This document shows positions 1-5,032 of a stretch of DNA of 6,104 nucleotides, piece by piece. A program made the position numbers and the translations under genes. The notes beneath the pieces are model-generated. The model worked only from the letters and a program-made list of their open reading frames with translations, had not been told where the DNA came from and did no database searches. How positions within the stretch are numbered: the stretch's first letter is position 1; each line of letters opens with the position of its first letter. The DNA comes from Methylobacterium sp. (GTDB lineage Bacteria > Pseudomonadota > Alphaproteobacteria > Rhizobiales > Beijerinckiaceae): NCBI GenBank assembly GCA_020252865.1, contig JADCCH010000136.1, forward strand, positions 1 through 6,104, given 5' to 3'.

Positions 1-623
1 CAGCATTCCGGGCGCTGGGCCTTGCAGGTGTAGCGTCCGTGCAGGATGAGCCAGTGATGCGCGTGCATCCGGTAGGGCTCCGGCACCAGCCTCTCGAGGC
101 CCGCTTCCACTTGCTCCGGCGTCTTGCCGGGCGCAAGCGGCAGGCGGTTCGAAACGCGGAACACATGCGTATCCACTGCGAAGGTCGCGTGGCCGAACGC
201 CATGTTCAGCACCACATTCGCGGTTTTCCGCCCGACGCCGGGCAGGGTCACGAGATCATCGCGGCTGGCCGGCACAGCCCCGCCAAAGCGCTCGATCAGC
301 GCCTGCGAGAGCAGGATGACGTTCCTGGCCTTGTTGCGGAAAAGGCCGATGGTCTTGATGTATTCCCGCACCCGGTCCTCGCCCAGCGCGAGCATCTTCT
401 CGGGCGTGTCGGCGATGGCGAAGAGGGGCCGCGTCGCCTTGTTCACGCCCGCATCGGTGGCCTGCGCGGAAAGCACCACGGCGACAAGCAGCGTGTAGGC
501 GTTCAGATGTTCGAGTTCGCCCCTGGGTTCGGGTTTGATGGCATGGAGCCGGCGGAAGATTTCCGCCACCTCCTCCGCCGGCCGCATCTTCGCCTTGCGA
601 CCTTTCGCTCCGGCCTTCACCAT
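1..623 (-). CDS. nth: Endonuclease III (DNA glycosylase/AP lyase), 3' end cut by window
   Basis: Bifunctional base-excision repair enzyme that removes oxidised pyrimidines and cleaves the abasic site by beta-elimination. The 207 complete codons visible read as an HhH-GPD glycosylase. The helix-hairpin-helix LPGVGRKTANVV spans residues 127-138 with catalytic Lys133. The motif FAVDTHVFRV follows, with catalytic Asp151. Cys200 and Cys207, spaced C-x6-C, are the first two ligands of the 4Fe-4S cluster. All four sites sit exactly 13 residues later than in E. coli Nth (K120, D138, C187, C194), which fits a slightly longer N-terminus and an intact enzyme. The other two cluster cysteines and the stop lie beyond base 1. 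The ATG is preceded on the minus strand by GGAAGGGG (637-630) at 6-nt spacing, a good ribosome binding site. The gene diverges from the DUF2244 gene. Identity is certain; completeness of the C-terminus cannot be judged. Confidence 0.97.
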   Translation of the reverse strand, partial: MVKAGAKGRKAKMRPAEEVAEIFRRLHAIKPEPRGELEHLNAYTLLVAVVLSAQATDAGVNKATRPLFAIADTPEKMLALGEDRVREYIKTIGLFRNKARNVILLSQALIERFGGAVPASRDDLVTLPGVGRKTANVVLNMAFGHATFAVDTHVFRVSNRLPLAPGKTPEQVEAGLERLVPEPYRMHAHHWLILHGRYTCKAQRPEC

Positions 624-671
624 GCCCCACCCCTTCCGATTGCCCCGTCGCGCGCTATTGTTGTCCGCGAT

Positions 672-1199
672 ATGGCTCTCTTGAAATCGCGCGAGATGAC
701 GCAAGACAACCCGAAAAGCACGGATGAGAGCCGGGAATCCCCGGTCTTCGATGCGGTGATCACGCCGCATCGCTCGCTGTCGCCGCGCGGGCTGTTCTGG
801 CTGATGGCCTTTCTGCTGTTCATCACGACGGCGATGTCCATCCCCTTCTACCTTCTGGGGGCTTGGCCGGTTCTTGGGTTTCTGGGGCTGGATATCCTGC
901 TGATCTATCTGGCGTTTCGGTATCATAACGCCACGGCGCGCGCCTATGAGCAGGTCGTGGTCTCGCGCATCGAACTGCTCCTGCGCTCGGTCAGTTGGCG
1001 CGGCGTCGTGCGGGAGAAGTGCTTCAACCCGGCCTGGGCCCGCATCGAGCGCGAGGAGCACCCCGAATTCGGGACGGAAAAGATCGAGATCGTGCAGGGC
1101 CGCGAGCGTGTGGAAGTGGCTGCCGCCCTCGGTCGCGAGGAGCGCGGTGAATTCGCCGATGCCTTCCAGAAGGCGCTCGCCACCGCCAAGCGCGGCTGA
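672..1199 (+). CDS. DUF2244 domain-containing membrane protein (175 aa)
   Basis: Recognised as DUF2244, a family of unknown function common in alphaproteobacteria. After a polar N-terminus of about 30 residues comes the family-typical stretch FDAVITPHRSLSPRG, then two hydrophobic segments at about residues 40-62 and 64-82 (FWLMAFLLFITTAMS and LGFLGLDILLIYLAF) joined by the short turn GAWP. A soluble, charged tail of about 90 residues follows, probably cytoplasmic, with EQVVVSRIELLLRSVSWRG. The start is uncertain. ATG 672 gives 175 aa and ATG 696 gives 167 aa; neither has a clear Shine-Dalgarno sequence. The frame is open back to base 39, but that part lies opposite nth and is not coding. It diverges from nth across 48 bp, and the Ada-like gene follows 73 bp downstream. 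I recall DUF2244 genes often lying beside nth in this class of bacteria, but no function follows from that. Confidence 0.88.
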   Translation: MALLKSREMTQDNPKSTDESRESPVFDAVITPHRSLSPRGLFWLMAFLLFITTAMSIPFYLLGAWPVLGFLGLDILLIYLAFRYHNATARAYEQVVVSRIELLLRSVSWRGVVREKCFNPAWARIEREEHPEFGTEKIEIVQGRERVEVAAALGREERGEFADAFQKALATAKRG

Positions 1200-1235
1200 G
1201 GCTTCCAGCGAAATCGGGTGGCCCGGACGTGCGTC

Positions 1236-1254
1236 TGCGCCTAGTCTCGGCGCA
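1236..1254. repeat. Perfect inverted repeat upstream of the Ada-like gene
   Basis: The arms TGCGCC (1236-1241) and GGCGCA (1249-1254) are perfectly complementary around a 7-base centre. The right arm ends 18 bases before the ATG of the Ada-like gene. No T-run follows, so it is not a good terminator for the DUF2244 gene. The dyad could be an operator bound by the AraC-type HTH of the downstream protein, or a small leader hairpin. GC-rich 6-bp dyads arise often by chance in this base composition. Confidence 0.35.
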
Positions 1255-1261
1255 ACATCCC

Positions 1262-1266
1262 GGGAG
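1262..1266 (+). promoter_or_regulatory. Ribosome binding site of the Ada-like gene
   Basis: GGGAG lies 6 bases before the ATG at 1273. It decides the start: the frame is open without a stop back to 946, but that extension overlaps the DUF2244 gene in another frame and has no similar site. Confidence 0.6.
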
Positions 1267-1272
1267 TGTCCC

Positions 1273-2145
1273 ATGCTCGACCGTCTTGCTTCCACCCCGC
1301 TCGCCGTGCAGGGCGCGGATTATGCGCTGGTGCGCAGGGCCATCCGCTTCATCTCGGAGGAAAGCCGCGAACAGCCGGGCATCGAGGCCATTGCCGATGC
1401 CGTGAGCCTCACGCCGGCGGAACTCACCGCGTTGTTCCGGCGCTGGGCTGGCCTCACTCCCAAGGCCTTCCTGCAGGCCGTGACGCTCGACCATGCCAAG
1501 CGGCTGCTCGATGAGGGGCTGCCACTTCTCGATGCCGCACTGGAAGCCGGCCTTTCCGGCCCCTCGCGCCTGCATGATCTCTTCGTGACACATGAGGCGA
1601 TCTCGCCCGGCGAATACAAGAGCGGCGGGGAGGGGCTGGAAATTGCCTATGATTTCGTGCCCTCGCCCTTCGGCCTTGCGCTGCCGATGCTCACGGCGCG
1701 CGGATTATGCGGTCTGGCTTTCGCGGATGAAGGCGGTGAGCAGGCCGCCTTCGAGGACATGACGCGCCGCTGGCCGCGGGCGACCTACCGGCGCTTCCCC
1801 GAGCGGATCGCACCCATCGCGGCGCGAATTTTCGAGCAGGATCAGTGGCGGCCGGAACGGCCCTTGCGCGTCTTCCTCATCGGCACCGATTTCGAGGTGC
1901 GCGTCTGGGAAACCCTGCTCGGCATTCCCATGGGCAGGGCCACCACCTATGGCGCCATCGCCGGCAGGCTCGAAAAGCCGAGTGCGGCGCGTGCGGTGGG
2001 CGCTGCGGTGGGTCGCAACCCTGTCTCCTTCGTGGTGCCCTGCCATCGGGTGGTGGGGAAATCCGGCGCGCTCACAGGCTACCATTGGGGCCTCACGCGC
2101 AAGCGGGCCATGCTCGGCTGGGAGGCGGGGCAAGTGGGCTCCTGA
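1273..2145 (+). CDS. Ada-like fusion: AraC-type HTH + methylated-DNA--protein-cysteine methyltransferase
   Basis: Direct-reversal repair protein of 290 aa. It should transfer the alkyl group from O6-alkylguanine (and O4-alkylthymine) in DNA to its own cysteine in a single-use reaction. Residues about 15-115 form an AraC/XylS-like double HTH: the first around GIEAIADAVSLTPAELTALF, the second around LLDAALEAGLSGPSRLHDLF, ending ISPGEYK. Residues about 124-205 match the variable N-terminal part of the methyltransferase. Residues about 209-288 are the active domain, with TTYGAIA, VGAAVGRNP, the acceptor motif PCHRV with Cys257, and LTGYHWGLTRKRAML. E. coli Ada has an extra N-terminal zinc domain whose Cys38 senses methylphosphotriesters; it is absent here, since only about 14 residues precede the HTH. 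Classical Ada switching is therefore unlikely. This architecture occurs widely in proteobacteria as a 'bifunctional HTH/methyltransferase', so the symbol ada is not assigned. All motifs appear intact. Confidence 0.95.
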   Translation: MLDRLASTPLAVQGADYALVRRAIRFISEESREQPGIEAIADAVSLTPAELTALFRRWAGLTPKAFLQAVTLDHAKRLLDEGLPLLDAALEAGLSGPSRLHDLFVTHEAISPGEYKSGGEGLEIAYDFVPSPFGLALPMLTARGLCGLAFADEGGEQAAFEDMTRRWPRATYRRFPERIAPIAARIFEQDQWRPERPLRVFLIGTDFEVRVWETLLGIPMGRATTYGAIAGRLEKPSAARAVGAAVGRNPVSFVVPCHRVVGKSGALTGYHWGLTRKRAMLGWEAGQVGS

Positions 2146-2148
2146 CGA

Positions 2149-2166
2149 GGTTTGGGCCTGCAAACC
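2149..2166. repeat. Perfect inverted repeat just after the Ada-like stop codon
   Basis: The arms GGTTTG (2149-2154) and CAAACC (2161-2166) surround a 6-base loop GGCCTG and begin 3 bases after the TGA. It can form a modest RNA hairpin in the 47-bp gap before the TRIC gene. No T-tract follows, so it is at best a weak or factor-assisted terminator, an RNA 3'-end stabiliser, or an operator-like dyad. Confidence 0.35.
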
Positions 2167-2192
2167 AACGGGAATCATGCGATAAGCCTGAC

Positions 2193-2825
2193 ATGATCTC
2201 CGATATTCTCGCCATCGCCGGTTGGATCGGCCTCGTCGCCTTCGCGGTTTCGGGCGCGCTGGTCGCCTCGCGCAAGCAGATGGACATCGCCGCCTTCGTG
2301 TTCTTCGGCACGGTGACGGCGATCGGCGGCGGCACCATGCGCGATCTCGTGCTGGACCTGCCGGTCTTCTGGGTGAAGGACACGACGGCACTGATCGTCG
2401 CGGCGATCGCCTCGGCGCTCACCTTCTTCGTGGCGCATCTCCCGGAATCGCGGCTGCGCTTGCTGCTCTGGCTCGATGCCCTGGGCATGGCGGTGTTCTG
2501 CGTGGTCGGGGCTGCGGCGGGGCTCGACCATGGCGGGGTGGTTGCAGTCACCTGCGGGGTGATGACGGCGGTGGTCGGCGGCCTTATCCGCGACATGATG
2601 GGCGCGGAAGAGGCCGCGATCATGCGTGGCGAGATCTATGCCTCCGCGGCCTTTCTCGGCGCGCTCACTTTCGTCATTTTCCAGGGCTTTGTGGCAAGGG
2701 ATATTGCGGTGGTCGCGGGGACGGTCACGGCCTTCGCGCTGCGGGGTGCGGCGCTGGCCTTCGGCTGGCGGCTGCCGGTCTACAGGGCGAAGCGCGGGCG
2801 CAGCCGGGAAGAGATCGGATTGTGA
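2193..2825 (+). CDS. TRIC/UPF0126 family membrane protein (putative cation channel)
   Basis: A 210-aa integral membrane protein of the YicG/YadS (UPF0126) family. Members are prokaryotic relatives of trimeric intracellular cation channels, and some were shown structurally to form trimeric K+-permeable pores. Two internally repeated halves are visible. Each has a glycine-rich motif followed by Arg-Asp: GGGTMRD at residues 45-51 and GGLIRDMM at 129-136. Hydrophobic segments occur at about 5-25, 32-48, 60-78, 88-107, 112-130, 146-163 and 168-187, consistent with the family's seven helices. The basic tail YRAKRGRSREE is expected to be cytoplasmic. The start ATG 2193 gives the usual family N-terminus (ILAIAGWIGLVAFAVSGALVA). 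It has no clear Shine-Dalgarno sequence; the frame is open upstream but overlaps the Ada-like gene. Same strand as its neighbours, 47 bp after the Ada-like gene, possibly co-transcribed. Physiological role here is unknown. Confidence 0.92.
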   Translation: MISDILAIAGWIGLVAFAVSGALVASRKQMDIAAFVFFGTVTAIGGGTMRDLVLDLPVFWVKDTTALIVAAIASALTFFVAHLPESRLRLLLWLDALGMAVFCVVGAAAGLDHGGVVAVTCGVMTAVVGGLIRDMMGAEEAAIMRGEIYASAAFLGALTFVIFQGFVARDIAVVAGTVTAFALRGAALAFGWRLPVYRAKRGRSREEIGL

Positions 2826-2836
2826 CATTTGTGCAC

Positions 2837-2854
2837 CTCACGCTCTTGTGAGCG
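2837..2854. repeat. Overlapping inverted repeats around the heat-shock -35 box
   Basis: Two alternative short dyads overlap: CTCAC (2837-2841) with GTGAG (2848-2852) around 6 bases, and CGCTC (2841-2845) with GAGCG (2850-2854) around 4 bases. They lie 11-29 bases after the TRIC stop and include the CTTG of the candidate RpoH promoter. No T-tract follows. They do not resemble the CIRCE operator (half-site GAGTGCTAA). Confidence 0.3.
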
Positions 2855-2873
2855 CGAAGCCTCCTTCCTATAT
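2845..2873 (+). promoter_or_regulatory. Heat-shock (RpoH/sigma-32) promoter of dnaK
   Basis: CTTG at 2845-2848 and CCTATAT at 2867-2873 are separated by 18 bases. The alphaproteobacterial RpoH consensus, as I know it, is CTTG-N17/18-CYTATNT, and all defined bases match. A start of transcription near 2880 is inferred, giving a leader of about 140 nt before the dnaK ATG. Position directly upstream of a classic RpoH target strengthens the call. The site begins 20 bases after the TRIC stop codon, so dnaK should be transcribed independently of the genes to its left. Confidence 0.75.
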
Positions 2874-2915
2874 CGCGAGGATCGGTTTCCGAACGCCTTT
2901 CGGTGTCGGATTTCC

Positions 2916-2944
2916 TTGAATTCTTAACCAGGTTTCGGCCTAAA
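2916..2944 (+). promoter_or_regulatory. Possible second, housekeeping-type dnaK promoter
   Basis: TTGAAT (2916-2921) and CCTAAA (2939-2944) are 17 bases apart, an ideal sigma-70 spacing. The -35 matches TTGACA at four of six positions, but the -10 matches TATAAT at only three. It could give basal dnaK expression from about 2951. The poor -10 makes this a weak call. Confidence 0.22.
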
Positions 2945-2959
2945 GGGGCCGTCATCACT

Positions 2960-2991
2960 CCCTCCCCGGTTGCTTCGGGACCTGAGGAGGG
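2960..2991 (+). promoter_or_regulatory. Possible structured element in the dnaK leader
   Basis: In the leader RNA, CCCTCC (2960-2965) can pair with GGAGGG (2986-2991). Alternatively CCCG (2965-2968) pairs with CGGG (2976-2979) around a 7-base loop. The CTCC stretches at 2958-2961 and 2962-2965 could also reach the GGAG of the real ribosome binding site at 3008-3011. A further small hairpin, CCGAA-CGCCT-TTCGG, is possible at 2889-2903. The pyrimidine tract thus has competing partners, which would permit control of translation by folding, but nothing shows that this happens. Confidence 0.25.
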
Positions 2992-3004
2992 CGCTCGCCG
3001 GAAA

Positions 3005-3011
3005 AGAGGAG
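3005..3011 (+). promoter_or_regulatory. Ribosome binding site of dnaK
   Basis: AGAGGAG lies 8 bases before the ATG at 3020, a near-perfect Shine-Dalgarno sequence. It fixes the start, since the reading frame is open upstream to 2903. A second SD-like run, GAGGAGGG at 2984-2991, has no start codon at a suitable distance. Confidence 0.8.
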
Positions 3012-3019
3012 CAAAAGAC

Positions 3020-4930
3020 ATGGGTAAAGTTATCGGCATCGACCTCGGCACCACCAATTCCTGCGTTGCCGTGATGGAAGGCTCGACCCCCAAGGTGATC
3101 GAGAATTCCGAAGGCGCGCGCACCACGCCTTCCATCGTCGCGTTCACGCCGGATGGCGAGCGCCTCGTGGGCCAGCCGGCGAAGCGCCAGGCGGTCACCA
3201 ACCCCGAGAAGACCTTCTTCGCGATCAAGCGCCTGATCGGCCGCACCTATGCCGATCCGCTGACCCAGAAGGACAAGGGCCTCGTCCCATATTCCATCGT
3301 GAAGGCCGATAACGGCGACGCGTGGGTGGAAGCGGATGGCAAGAAGTATTCACCCTCGCAGATCTCCGCCTTCACCCTGACGAAGATGAAGGAAACGGCC
3401 GAGAGCTATCTCGGGCAGCCGGTCACGCAGGCCGTCATCACCGTTCCGGCCTATTTCAACGACGCCCAGCGCCAGGCGACCAAGGATGCCGGCCGAATCG
3501 CCGGTCTCGAGGTGCTGCGCATCATCAACGAGCCGACGGCGGCGGCACTCGCCTATGGTCTCGACAAGAAGACCACCGGCACCATCGCGGTCTATGACCT
3601 TGGCGGCGGCACCTTCGATATCTCGATCCTCGAGATCGGCGATGGCGTGTTCGAGGTGAAATCCACCAACGGGGACACCTTCCTCGGCGGTGAGGATTTC
3701 GACATGCGCCTCGTCGAGTATCTCGCGGATGAATTCAGACGCGAGCAGGGCATCGACCTGAAGAAGGACAAGCTCGCCCTCCAGCGCCTGAAGGAAGCGG
3801 CCGAAAAGGCGAAGATCGAGCTGTCAAGCGCGCTGCAGACCGAGATCAACCTGCCCTATATCACGGCCGATGCCACGGGCCCGAAGCATCTCGCGCTGAA
3901 ACTTTCCCGCGCGAAATTCGAAAGCCTTGTGGATGATCTCGTGCAGCGCACCATCGAGCCCTGCAAGAAGGCGCTGAAGGATGCCGGCATCCAGGCTGGC
4001 CAGATCGACGAGGTCGTGCTCGTCGGCGGCATGACCCGCATGCCGAAGATCCAGGAAGTGGTGAAGGCCTTCTTCGGCAAGGAGCCGCACAAGGGCGTGA
4101 ACCCGGATGAGGTCGTCGCCATCGGAGCGGCCATCCAGGCCGGCGTGCTGCAGGGCGACGTGAAGGACGTGCTGCTGCTCGACGTGACCCCGCTTTCGCT
4201 GGGCATCGAGACGCTCGGCGGCGTCTTCACCCGCCTCATCGACCGCAACACCACGATCCCCACCAAGAAAAGCCAGGTCTTCTCCACGGCGGAAGATGGC
4301 CAGACGGCCGTGACCATCCAGGTCTATCAGGGCGAGCGCGAGATGGCGGCGGACAACAAGCTGCTGGGCCGTTTCAACCTCGAGGGCCTGCCGGCTGCTC
4401 CGCGCGGCGTGCCGCAGATCGAGGTGACCTTCGACATCGACGCCAACGGCATCGTGAACGTCTCGGCGAAGGACAAGGCAACGGGCAAGGAACAGGCCAT
4501 CCGCATCCAGGCCTCGGGCGGCCTTTCGGATGCCGATATCCAGAAGATGGTCAAGGAAGCCGAGGCCAATGCCGAGGAAGACAAGAAGCGCCGTGAACTG
4601 GTGGAAGCCAGGAACCAGGGCGAAAGCCTGATCCACTCCACCGAGAAGTCGCTGAAAGAGCATGGCGACAAGCTCCCCGAGGCCGAGAAGTCCGGTGCCG
4701 AGGCGGCCATCCAGTCCCTGCGCGATGCGCTTGCCGGCGAGGATGCCGAGATGATCGGCGAGCGCACGCAGGCCCTCATGCAGGCGGCGATGAAGATCGG
4801 CGAGACGATCTACAAGGCCGAGCAGGAGGCAAGCGCCAAGGCCGATGCCGAGAAGGATGGCGTGAAGACGGAAGACGTGATCGACGCCGAGTTCAAGGAC
4901 GTCTCCAAGGACGACAAGAAGAAGTCGTAA
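3020..4930 (+). CDS. dnaK: Chaperone DnaK (Hsp70)
   Basis: ATP-driven cytoplasmic Hsp70 chaperone that binds exposed hydrophobic segments of unfolded proteins in a cycle with DnaJ and GrpE. The 636 aa are full length (E. coli DnaK is 638). The nucleotide-binding domain begins with [11 protein letters not shown] (residues 5-15), and the phosphate-binding loop DLGGGTFD is at 193-200, with Thr198 at the autophosphorylation position. [12 protein letters not shown] and the adenosine motif LVGGMTRMP (334-342) follow. The interdomain linker DVLLLDV spans 383-389. The substrate-binding beta domain is next, then a helical lid rich in Lys, Glu and Ala. The tail [15 protein letters not shown] matches the conserved acidic C-terminus. 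The segment after [11 protein letters not shown] keeps the region typical of Gram-negative DnaK. The start is set by AGAGGAG 8 bases upstream. dnaJ follows after 102 bp. No irregularity was found. Confidence 0.99.
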   Translation: MGKVIGIDLGTTNSCVAVMEGSTPKVIENSEGARTTPSIVAFTPDGERLVGQPAKRQAVTNPEKTFFAIKRLIGRTYADPLTQKDKGLVPYSIVKADNGDAWVEADGKKYSPSQISAFTLTKMKETAESYLGQPVTQAVITVPAYFNDAQRQATKDAGRIAGLEVLRIINEPTAAALAYGLDKKTTGTIAVYDLGGGTFDISILEIGDGVFEVKSTNGDTFLGGEDFDMRLVEYLADEFRREQGIDLKKDKLALQRLKEAAEKAKIELSSALQTEINLPYITADATGPKHLALKLSRAKFESLVDDLVQRTIEPCKKALKDAGIQAGQIDEVVLVGGMTRMPKIQEVVKAFFGKEPHKGVNPDEVVAIGAAIQAGVLQGDVKDVLLLDVTPLSLGIETLGGVFTRLIDRNTTIPTKKSQVFSTAEDGQTAVTIQVYQGEREMAADNKLLGRFNLEGLPAAPRGVPQIEVTFDIDANGIVNVSAKDKATGKEQAIRIQASGGLSDADIQKMVKEAEANAEEDKKRRELVEARNQGESLIHSTEKSLKEHGDKLPEAEKSGAEAAIQSLRDALAGEDAEMIGERTQALMQAAMKIGETIYKAEQEASAKADAEKDGVKTEDVIDAEFKDVSKDDKKKS

Positions 4931-4976
4931 CGCTTCCGAAGGGCGCTTCTTGTGAGCGGCTTTTCCCCCGATCGTC

Positions 4977-5010
4977 AGGGCCGCGCGCGCCACTTGCGCG
5001 GCCTTCTTCT
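4977..5010 (+). terminator. Terminator-like hairpin between dnaK and dnaJ
   Basis: GGCCGCGC (4979-4986) pairs perfectly with GCGCGGCC (4996-5003) around a 9-base loop. The stem can extend by a G-U and an A-U pair. It is followed by TTCTTCT (5004-5010), a broken T-tract. It starts about 47 bases after the dnaK stop and ends 22 bases before the dnaJ ATG. The very GC-rich stem followed by pyrimidines resembles an intrinsic terminator, but the interrupted T-run suggests partial read-through. It could reduce dnaJ relative to dnaK, or protect the 3' end of a dnaK-only message. Confidence 0.55.
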
Positions 5011-5020
5011 GCCGGATGCC

Positions 5021-5024
5021 GGAG
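5021..5024 (+). promoter_or_regulatory. Ribosome binding site of dnaJ
   Basis: GGAG lies 8 bases before the ATG at 5033. The overlapping TGAGG closer to the start (5027-5031) is too near to be the main site. It lies just downstream of the terminator-like hairpin, so dnaJ translation initiates independently of dnaK. Confidence 0.55.
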
Positions 5025-5032
5025 CCTGAGGC

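Noticed and set aside
39..671. Upstream extension of the DUF2244 frame, giving a 386-aa protein.
   Set aside because: It lies codon-for-codon opposite nth, whose catalytic and cluster residues are all intact. Only the part from 672 or 696 resembles DUF2244.
946..1272. Upstream extension of the Ada-like frame, possibly supplying the missing N-terminal Ada domain.
   Set aside because: The translation is Arg/Ser-rich, has no Ada zinc-domain cysteine pattern and overlaps DUF2244 out of frame. A ribosome binding site supports the start at 1273.
1845..2192. Upstream extension of the TRIC frame through the 3' end of the Ada-like gene.
   Set aside because: It overlaps the methyltransferase active-site region in another frame and shows no membrane or family character. 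The family N-terminus begins at 2193.
2175..2828. A 217-codon minus-strand frame opposite the TRIC gene, and similar minus frames at 1024-1593 and 1705-2391.
   Set aside because: These are shadows of high-GC coding sequence. They are rich in Arg, His, Pro and Gly, have no domain signature and sit opposite genes with clear family motifs.
2837..2854. CIRCE-type HrcA operator upstream of dnaK.
   Set aside because: The arms and spacing do not match the CIRCE half-site GAGTGCTAA with N9. In alphaproteobacteria CIRCE is typical of groESL rather than dnaK.
2984..2991. GAGGAGGG as the ribosome binding site of a small leader peptide or an earlier dnaK start.
   Set aside because: No ATG, GTG or TTG follows at a workable distance before the true dnaK ribosome binding site.
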